Shown here: in pieces, positions 1-5,419 of the stretch
Layout of the letters: each line of letters begins with the position of its first letter
Numbering within the stretch: the first letter of the stretch is position 1
Source: Verrucomicrobiales bacterium
GTDB taxonomy: Bacteria; Verrucomicrobiota; Verrucomicrobiia; Verrucomicrobiales; DEV007
DNA length: 5,419 bases
Direction: 5' to 3'
Assembly (NCBI GenBank): GCA_002708885.1
Contig: PAPL01000061.1
Span: 9,590 to 15,008 of the forward strand
Program-made: the position numbers and the translations under genes
Notes under the pieces: model-generated
What the model saw: only the letters and a program-made list of their open reading frames with translations
Told to the model about the DNA's origin: nothing
The model's database searches: none

Positions 1-7
1 ATTTACC

Positions 8-1507
8 GTGCTCAAAAATATCATTCTTTCTTCATTATTCATATCCAGTGCACTGTTCGCGACAGAAAAACCAAATGTTGTTATTGTATACGGAGACGAT
101 GTCGGTTATGGCGACATCGGAGTAAACGGTTCCACAAAAATACCAACTCCGCATATCGATAGAATCGCCAAGCAAGGACTGCTTTTTACAGATGGACATT
201 GCACTGCCGCGACTTGCACTCCATCAAGATATTCAATGCTGACGGGACTTTATGGGTTCCGCAAAGGAGTCCGAATCTTACCCCCCAATGCGCCGCTCTG
301 CATATCAACTGCCGGTGCTGACATCACTCTGCCAAAACTATTCAAAAGAGCCGGCTACAACACAGCCGTGATCGGCAAATGGCACCTCGGGCTCGGCAAA
401 GCAGGAAGACCCGTTAACTGGAACCAGGAAATAAAGCCAGGCCCCCTAGAAGTAGGTTTTGATTATTCCTTTCTTTTACCATCCACTAATGACCGGGTCC
501 CTTGCGTCTATGTAGAGAATTACCGTGTTGTTAATTTGGATCCTAATGACCCTCTATTCGTAGGCACTGCTCCTGAAGGGCACAAAAGCACTATTTATCC
601 CTACGGCAGAACGAATCCCGAAGCTGAAACCTATTATCCTGCTGACCATCAGCACAGCGAAACTGTCATTAATGGAATTGGCAGAATCGGTAAAATGTGG
701 GGAGGAAAGTCCGCTCTGTGGAATGATGAAAAAATGGCAGACGAATTTGTCGATCAGGCCAAAAAATACCTCGCGAAACAATCTAAAGAAAAACCATTCT
801 TCCTTTACTTTTCTTCTCAGGACATACATGTGCCTCGGGCCCCCCACCCCAGGTTTCAGGGAAAAACAAAATTAGGCAAACGTGGCGATGCGATGGTTCA
901 GTTTGATTGGTCAGTGGGAGCAATCTCTAAAGCACTTGAAGAAGAGGGATTAACGGAGAACACAATTTTAATTGTATCAAGTGATAATGGTCCAGTTTAC
1001 GATGACGGTTACGAAGATGGTTCGACTGTCCGGAAATCAACTAAGGAAGCTGATCAGGGCCACGACGGTTCAGGCCCTTACCGTGGAGGAAAATACCAAA
1101 TATATGAAGGAGGAACTCGGGTCCCATTCATTATACGTTGGCCGGGAAAAATAAATCCAGGCATCTCAAATGCATTAGTTAGTCAGATCGACTTCATTGC
1201 ATCATTTGCTGATCTTTTAGATATCAAACTTAAGCCTAACGAGGCCCCAGACAGCCGTAGCACTTTGCAAGCGTTCATGGGCAAAGACAAGAAAGGCCTT
1301 GAATATACACTCGAAGAAGCCGGGAAAATGATCGCTATCAGATACAATCATTGGAAATACATTCCCACTAAAAAGAATCCTCAACTCTACAATCTAATTA
1401 AGGACAAAGGTGAAAGAAAGAACCTGAGATCAGATCATCCTGAAATCGCAAAAAAACTTGAAACAAAACTTAACTCATTAAAAGCTAGCGGCAGATTACG
1501 GGACTGA
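8..1507 (+). CDS. Secreted formylglycine-dependent sulfatase (arylsulfatase family, type I)
   Basis: Predicted to hydrolyse sulfate esters, probably on a polysaccharide, outside the cytoplasm. Residues 1-18 form a signal peptide: Lys at position 3, a hydrophobic stretch to Phe17, and likely cleavage after Ala18. The alkaline-phosphatase-fold sulfatase domain fills the rest. Asp30-Asp31 (GDDVGYGD) are metal ligands. Cys70 in CTPSR is the residue that becomes formylglycine. Lys124 and His126 lie in GKWHLG, and His274 follows an FFLYFSSQD strand. Asp326-Asn327 complete the metal site, and Lys362 precedes the EGGTRVP motif. The C-terminus ends in the usual LYNL...E..NL block, so the 499-residue protein looks complete. 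The interval between Lys124 and His274 is long and holds a Pro/Tyr/His-rich segment (about 195-240). The start is GTG; the frame stays open for the seven preceding bases, so an upstream start cannot be excluded, but the signal peptide fits this one. Any promoter or ribosome site lies outside the window. The gene converges on the hydrolase, 30 bp away, with no clear terminator hairpin between. Substrate is unknown. Confidence 0.93.
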   Translation: MLKNIILSSLFISSALFATEKPNVVIVYGDDVGYGDIGVNGSTKIPTPHIDRIAKQGLLFTDGHCTAATCTPSRYSMLTGLYGFRKGVRILPPNAPLCISTAGADITLPKLFKRAGYNTAVIGKWHLGLGKAGRPVNWNQEIKPGPLEVGFDYSFLLPSTNDRVPCVYVENYRVVNLDPNDPLFVGTAPEGHKSTIYPYGRTNPEAETYYPADHQHSETVINGIGRIGKMWGGKSALWNDEKMADEFVDQAKKYLAKQSKEKPFFLYFSSQDIHVPRAPHPRFQGKTKLGKRGDAMVQFDWSVGAISKALEEEGLTENTILIVSSDNGPVYDDGYEDGSTVRKSTKEADQGHDGSGPYRGGKYQIYEGGTRVPFIIRWPGKINPGISNALVSQIDFIASFADLLDIKLKPNEAPDSRSTLQAFMGKDKKGLEYTLEEAGKMIAIRYNHWKYIPTKKNPQLYNLIKDKGERKNLRSDHPEIAKKLETKLNSLKASGRLRD

Positions 1508-1537
1508 AACGCATGAGAATCCATTTTCCCTTAATTA

Positions 1538-2587
1538 TTATTGATTACTCAGCCACTCCTTCAGGTACTCCTCATCCTCATCACTGAGTGACGAAATTGG
1601 AATCGTAAATTTCTTATTATCGTCCCTGACAATAGTGACTTTCTCACCAGAGACTGAATCAACACTTGCCTTTATCTTAACACCTGACCGATTTGTGAAA
1701 ACTCTCCACGAAGGAGCTTTACCATTTGACCCCAATCCCTTACGCCGCTTATCAAAGAAATCATATATTCTTGCAATCATTTTAGGATTATTTGCAAAAG
1801 ATCTACTATGATCTCCTCCCTTAATTTCCTCATAGATATAATCCATTTTCAATCGCTTCATTTCCTGAGCCCATTCCCTGATAAGAAAAACAGGAATAAG
1901 ACGGTCCCGTTCACCGGCAACAAGATAGATAGGAATTTTTGTCATCTTTTTTAAGATAGAGCTGTCAAAGCTGACGGCCGGAGGCATCGCCGCAGGTGCC
2001 AAAGGTGCAAGTCCTGCCCATACAGAAGAGTATTTTTGACCAAGATATAACGTGCCTCCGCCACCCATCGAGTGCCCCATCAAATAAATCCTCCCATCGT
2101 CCACACTGAATTCTTTTCTGACAATCTCAAGCACGTTCATAACATCACGCTCACTCAACTCTCCAATATTTTCCGGGTCCTTATCATTTTCCCCAAGCAA
2201 CAACGCCTCAATTGTACCTTGCTTACCTTTGCCTCTGGCTCCGTACCATCCCCGTTCATTATATCCATAAGGAGCAACCACAATATAGTTACGCTTTTCC
2301 GCCTCTTGGATTATTCCATCATATCGGATCACCTGTTGCGGATTACTCCCCAAGCCATGAAGCAAAACAATTAGAGGAAATTTCTTACCCTTACTGTAGC
2401 CACTAGGAACGTATAGACGGTAATCCATTTCTTTGTCCGCCTCTTTAAAGAAATAAGTTCGTTTTTCGACTTCACCCTTCCCCACCGAATCAGCAAGAAA
2501 AAGTGCACTGATGAAAAACACACCGATTATCCATACTGACACTTGAACAAAAGCCCTAAGACTATGGCAGTGCAGTGACATTTTCAT
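1538..2587 (-). CDS. Secreted alpha/beta-hydrolase (esterase/depolymerase-like) with C-terminal SHD1-like domain
   Basis: Predicted serine esterase or peptidase of the alpha/beta-hydrolase fold, resembling the PHB-depolymerase, feruloyl-esterase and prolyl-oligopeptidase-like secreted hydrolases. Residues 1 to about 34 are a signal peptide or N-terminal anchor with a strong hydrophobic run at 16-32. The oxyanion region is LLHGLG (75-80). The nucleophile is Ser173 in GHSMGG, the acid is probably Asp228 (GERDRLIP), and the base is His260 (GGDHS), so the triad looks intact. Residues 292-346 form a separate domain beginning with a W-R-V-F-T-N block and ending in SSLSDEDEEYLKEW. That pattern matches the SHD1-type domain found in many secreted PVC proteins. 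The ATG at 2585-2587 has only a weak AGAG nine bases upstream; a second ATG two codons later is possible and would keep the signal peptide. The gene lies 72 bp downstream of the double sulfatase on the same strand and may share its transcript. It may remove acetyl, feruloyl or other acyl groups from the same polysaccharide, but substrate and reaction are inferred. Confidence 0.88.
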   Translation of the reverse strand: MKMSLHCHSLRAFVQVSVWIIGVFFISALFLADSVGKGEVEKRTYFFKEADKEMDYRLYVPSGYSKGKKFPLIVLLHGLGSNPQQVIRYDGIIQEAEKRNYIVVAPYGYNERGWYGARGKGKQGTIEALLLGENDKDPENIGELSERDVMNVLEIVRKEFSVDDGRIYLMGHSMGGGGTLYLGQKYSSVWAGLAPLAPAAMPPAVSFDSSILKKMTKIPIYLVAGERDRLIPVFLIREWAQEMKRLKMDYIYEEIKGGDHSRSFANNPKMIARIYDFFDKRRKGLGSNGKAPSWRVFTNRSGVKIKASVDSVSGEKVTIVRDDNKKFTIPISSLSDEDEEYLKEWLSNQ

Positions 2588-2614
2588 AAAGTAATACTCT
2601 ATAGCGATAATTGA

Positions 2615-2629
2615 TTAATAAAATATTAA
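2615..2629. repeat. 15-bp AT-only inverted repeat between tandem sulfatase and hydrolase genes
   Basis: TTAATA-AAA-TATTAA is a perfect 6-bp inverted repeat around a 3-base centre, in the 72-bp gap upstream of the hydrolase ATG. Its AT-only stem would make a weak hairpin, so it is a poor terminator. It could be an operator-like site or just a product of an AT-rich spacer. I see no convincing -35/-10 pair in the gap. Confidence 0.3.
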
Positions 2630-2659
2630 CACAGGACCTCAATCATCTGAAGACGTTGT

Positions 2660-5419
2660 TTATTTAAGACCTCCGGCCACTTTTTGAGCTTCGAAAAGGA
2701 CTTGCTTCATTTTTACAAGTTGTGTTTTAAATGCCGATTTCCCAGCAAGGTTCGTATATTCCTGAGGATCATTTTTTAGATTGTATAGTTCAGCCATCTT
2801 CGATTCTCCCCATTCAGCATAGCGCCAGTCATTTGTTCGAATTGATCGACCAAGTTTTGTGCCTCGACTGACAACCGTGTAGGCATATTTTTTTCCTGGA
2901 GAATCAGGGTCACGCAAAATGGGCACAAGACTCTTTCCCTGTAATGAGCTCTTTGCCTGCAATCCGCAAAGCTCAAGCAATGTTGGGTGAAAGTCCACAA
3001 GTTCAACAAGAGCATTGGTCTTTGTTCCTTCACGGGTCATTCCGGGAACGCGAATAATTAGCGGCACTCTAGCGCATTCCTCAAAGAGGGTGACCTTTCC
3101 CCACATGAAATGCTCGCCGAGATGGTACCCATGGTCTGAGGTAAATATCACGATGGTATTCTCCCAAAGGTTATGTTCACGCAGGGCCTTAAACAGTATT
3201 CCAAGTTGTGCATCAACATAAGAGATGCAAGCATGGTAAGCCTGAGTGTATTCTCTTCGTAAGTTGTCGTTTTCGCTACCCATCTCGAAACCAAAAGATT
3301 TGAAACGTTTCACCATGGCAAGCTCTGGGATGTCTTCCCAGTCATTAGCGGGGCTTAGAGAAAACTTTAAACTCTTCAGAGGATACTTATCAAAGTACTC
3401 TTGAGGTGCGAGAAAGGGCACATGTGGCTTTTGGATTCCACATGCAATGAAGAAAGGTTTCTCACCATATTTTTTCTGATCGAGCCAACTAATGATTTGC
3501 CTCACATTTTTACCGTCCTTGTGCTGTTCATCCCTTAGTCCGGTTGGCCCGTATCCTGGGGGAGTTTGTCCTCTAGTCTGCGTTGAGAGTTTCTGCAGGT
3601 GAGCTTTCCAGCTTTTCCTGTTAGCTCGCAAATCGACTGAACCATTTTTAGCTTCATAATCTTGCCGCGCCCTCGTTACCAGAGGCAATTCGTCATTCTG
3701 AAACATGATTTGTTCATGCCAAGCAACTTCGCCTTGTTGATGACGTACCGAATGGAAAATTTTTCCTACGCTAGCGGTCCAGTAACCGTTAGCCTTAAAT
3801 TGTTCCGGCATCGAAATACTATCTGGACGGGATTTCCTAATGTCCGCAGTATTGTTAAGTACACCTGTCGTTTCGGGATACAATCCACTGAGGAATGAGG
3901 CACGAGAAGGCCCGCAAACAGGGTACTGACAGTAGGCACGGTGAAATGTCATGGAATTGGCGGCTAAATCATCCAAAGCGGGAGTTTGAATCAACCTGTA
4001 TCCCGATGGTGTCACATGCGTATTCAGGTCATCGCACACGATGAACAGAATATTTGGCGTCTTTGCAGAAGATTCCGTTTTTTTTTGTTTGCGCATTTTT
4101 CTGCGCTCTTCACGTTTTTTTTCTCTTTTAAGTTCCCGCGGATTCTGTTTGTCTTTCGTTTCATCCGCAGATAATAACGAAGCTTTTCCGGCACCCGCAG
4201 ATTGAACCATCGCCTTGAGCCACTTGCCATGAAGATCGAAGAGCTCGCGTGCCTTTACAGGATTCTTTGCGGCGAGGTCTTGAGTTTCGGATGGATCCGA
4301 AAGGAGGTTATATAAACTATATTTTTCTCTTAAACCGTGAACTTTCCAGTTACCCTGACGCACTGCCCATTCTCCCTTTGGGGGTCCGCTGTTCCAGAAC
4401 ATGTTCGCGTGATGGGAGTCTGATTGACCGATAATTATTGGCAAAATACTCTTGCCATCAAATTGGGTTGCTCTAGGAACCTTTGTGCCGGTAGCATCAA
4501 TTACTGTGGGCAGGATATCAATGGAACTGACCGGTGTATTGATGGTTCGCCCGCCCTTGAATTTCTCAGGCCAACTCATTATCCAAGGTGTCCTTATACC
4601 TCCCTCATGGAGGCTTCCTTTAAAACCTCGAAGACTGCCGTTATTTGCTCCCATTGCCTTGGACCCACCATTATCCGTCAGAAAAAACAGTAGCGTGTTT
4701 TGCCACAAATTTTCGTCTTTGAGCTTTTTAACCACAGCGCCGACTCCAAGGTCAAGATGGTAAAGCATGGCCATGAGCGTTGCGCGTTTCTCGGATATCT
4801 GAGGAAATTTTTTCTGGTATCGCTCGATGTCCTCCTTCGGTGCCTGTGCCGGAGCATGCACTGCATTATAGGCAAGATATAGAAAGAACGGGTCCGCTTT
4901 TTTCCTATCGATAAAATCCACTGCCTCCTCAGTGAGGCGTGTCGTCATGTAACCTTCATATTCATTTTCAGTGAGGCGTTTCTTATTGCGGTACACTGGA
5001 GCATAATCGTTACCCTTTACCCCCTGTAGCTTAAAGTAGTCGTGACCACCCCTACCCATAAACTTGTAACACTCGCTGAATCCTCTGTTCAAGGCATGCC
5101 ACTTGAGTTCCGGAAAATCCTCATCGAGCCCCAGGTGCCACTTTCCAATTGCAGTACTAGTATATTCATTTGGCAAGAAACTTGGGAAAATTGGTAATTT
5201 TGGATCAAATCCGCGACCCCCATCACCAGCAGTATAAATTCCTACCCGCTGCTGATAGCTACCCAGCATCAGACCGGCACGGGTCGGTGAGCACACGTGC
5301 CCACTAGTGTAAGCCTGAGAGAAAAACACCCCTTCTCTTGCCAACTCATCCATATGAGGAGTTGAGACTTCCTCAGGGTGTTCTGGGTTAAAGCTTATAT
5401 CTGCATAGCCCTGATCATC
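2660..5419 (-). CDS. Tandem two-domain sulfatase, 5'-truncated by window edge (arylsulfatase-like + iduronate-2-sulfatase-like)
   Basis: The frame is open from the window edge (first codon at 5417-5419) to TAA at 2660-2662, giving 919 visible residues; the start codon and any signal peptide lie outside. Numbering is from the edge. Domain 1 (1 to about 410) resembles arylsulfatase/N-acetylgalactosamine-sulfatases: Asp1-Asp2 (DDQGYAD), Cys43 in CSPTR, Lys93/His95 in GKWHLG, His188, Asp249-Asn250 (TDNGG) and Lys267 before EGGIRTP. A basic linker (419-453) follows. Domain 2 (454-919) resembles iduronate-2-sulfatase: Asp463-Asp464 (CDDLN), Cys502 in CGPSR, Lys553/His556 in GKIFH, His666 in QKPHVPF, Asp762-His763 in DHGYHLGEH and Lys775. 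Both active sites look complete, and both cysteines need maturation to formylglycine. Domain 2 has no signal peptide of its own, so it must depend on domain 1 for export. Most bacterial sulfatases have a single catalytic domain of about 450-600 residues. The two domains belong to different sulfatase groups, which suggests removal of two differently placed sulfates from one substrate. The hydrolase gene follows 72 bp downstream on the same strand. Confidence 0.92.
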   Translation of the reverse strand, partial: DDQGYADISFNPEHPEEVSTPHMDELAREGVFFSQAYTSGHVCSPTRAGLMLGSYQQRVGIYTAGDGGRGFDPKLPIFPSFLPNEYTSTAIGKWHLGLDEDFPELKWHALNRGFSECYKFMGRGGHDYFKLQGVKGNDYAPVYRNKKRLTENEYEGYMTTRLTEEAVDFIDRKKADPFFLYLAYNAVHAPAQAPKEDIERYQKKFPQISEKRATLMAMLYHLDLGVGAVVKKLKDENLWQNTLLFFLTDNGGSKAMGANNGSLRGFKGSLHEGGIRTPWIMSWPEKFKGGRTINTPVSSIDILPTVIDATGTKVPRATQFDGKSILPIIIGQSDSHHANMFWNSGPPKGEWAVRQGNWKVHGLREKYSLYNLLSDPSETQDLAAKNPVKARELFDLHGKWLKAMVQSAGAGKASLLSADETKDKQNPRELKREKKREERRKMRKQKKTESSAKTPNILFIVCDDLNTHVTPSGYRLIQTPALDDLAANSMTFHRAYCQYPVCGPSRASFLSGLYPETTGVLNNTADIRKSRPDSISMPEQFKANGYWTASVGKIFHSVRHQQGEVAWHEQIMFQNDELPLVTRARQDYEAKNGSVDLRANRKSWKAHLQKLSTQTRGQTPPGYGPTGLRDEQHKDGKNVRQIISWLDQKKYGEKPFFIACGIQKPHVPFLAPQEYFDKYPLKSLKFSLSPANDWEDIPELAMVKRFKSFGFEMGSENDNLRREYTQAYHACISYVDAQLGILFKALREHNLWENTIVIFTSDHGYHLGEHFMWGKVTLFEECARVPLIIRVPGMTREGTKTNALVELVDFHPTLLELCGLQAKSSLQGKSLVPILRDPDSPGKKYAYTVVSRGTKLGRSIRTNDWRYAEWGESKMAELYNLKNDPQEYTNLAGKSAFKTQLVKMKQVLFEAQKVAGGLK
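4061..4165 (-). other. Basic inter-domain linker of the tandem sulfatase, with A8 and A9 runs
   Basis: This segment encodes about 35 residues joining the two sulfatase domains. Its core (visible residues 431-447) is almost entirely Lys, Arg and Glu, with strong net positive charge and no hydrophobic stretch, so it is neither a signal peptide nor a membrane anchor. The block EERRKMRKQKK fits a loose XBBBXXBX glycosaminoglycan-binding pattern. On the coding strand there are runs of eight A (4115-4122) and nine A (4078-4086). A one-base shift at the A9 run would meet TGA at 4029-4031 in one frame or TGA at 4024-4026 in the other. An in-frame ATG at 4094-4096 sits nine bases after a GAAGAG purine block. 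The composition and runs are seen directly; any function is inferred. Confidence 0.75.

Noticed and set aside
1508..1537. Possible bidirectional terminator between the converging sulfatase and hydrolase genes
   Set aside because: The 30-bp gap has no GC-rich inverted repeat followed by a T run; nothing better than chance pairing.
1581..1591. 11-bp palindrome TCACTGAGTGA
   Set aside because: It lies within the coding sequence of the SHD1-like domain, is short, and has no second copy that I can see.
2072..2374. 100-codon + strand open frame inside the hydrolase gene
   Set aside because: Antisense to the conserved nucleophile and oxyanion regions of the hydrolase, with no domain-like features.
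2588..2659. Possible promoter for the hydrolase (TTGAGG, 17-base spacer, ATTAAT on the - strand)
   Set aside because: The -10 match is only four of six bases and the gap is AT-rich, so such matches are expected by chance; sigma consensus in this group is also uncertain.
4024..4230. 68-codon - strand open frame across the linker of the tandem sulfatase
   Set aside because: It is the alternative reading frame through the charged linker and has no independent support as a gene. It matters only as the out-of-frame tail that would follow a slip.
4452..4763. Open frames of 89-103 codons on the + strand within the tandem sulfatase (4424-4693 and 4452-4763)
   Set aside because: They lie antisense to a well-supported catalytic domain, overlap each other, and show no recognisable motif; they are shadows of the coding strand.

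Overview
The window looks like chromosomal DNA from a PVC-superphylum bacterium (Lentisphaerota, Verrucomicrobiota or Planctomycetota). Three things point there: the density of secreted sulfatases, an SHD1-type C-terminal domain on a secreted esterase (common in these phyla), and the moderately AT-rich composition. This is inferred from gene content and style; there is no rRNA or marker gene to prove it.

The layout is simple and densely coding. A complete secreted sulfatase lies on the + strand (8-1507). It converges, across a gap of only 30 bp, on a complete secreted alpha/beta-hydrolase with an SHD1-like tail on the - strand (1538-2587). Upstream of the hydrolase, on the same strand and 72 bp away, is a very long sulfatase gene (2660 to the window edge at 5419, 5' end missing). 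Its product carries two complete but dissimilar sulfatase catalytic domains in one open frame: an arylsulfatase/N-acetylgalactosamine-sulfatase-like domain, then an iduronate-2-sulfatase-like domain. They are joined by a short, strongly basic linker. The double sulfatase and the hydrolase could be co-transcribed.

All three sulfatase active sites have a cysteine in the C-x-P-S/T-R signature, so all need conversion to formylglycine by a maturase that is not encoded here. Together the genes read as part of a locus for stripping sulfate esters, and perhaps acyl esters, from a polyanionic polysaccharide such as an algal sulfated glycan or a glycosaminoglycan. No glycoside hydrolase, polysaccharide lyase, transporter or regulator lies in the window, so the substrate cannot be named.

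The most unusual item is the double-sulfatase fusion and its linker. The linker is Lys/Arg-rich, has a cluster resembling a glycosaminoglycan-binding motif, and is encoded by runs of eight and nine adenines where a one-base slip would release the first sulfatase alone. I saw no RNA genes, mobile elements or CRISPR arrays, and no stretch over 300 bp lacks a gene.
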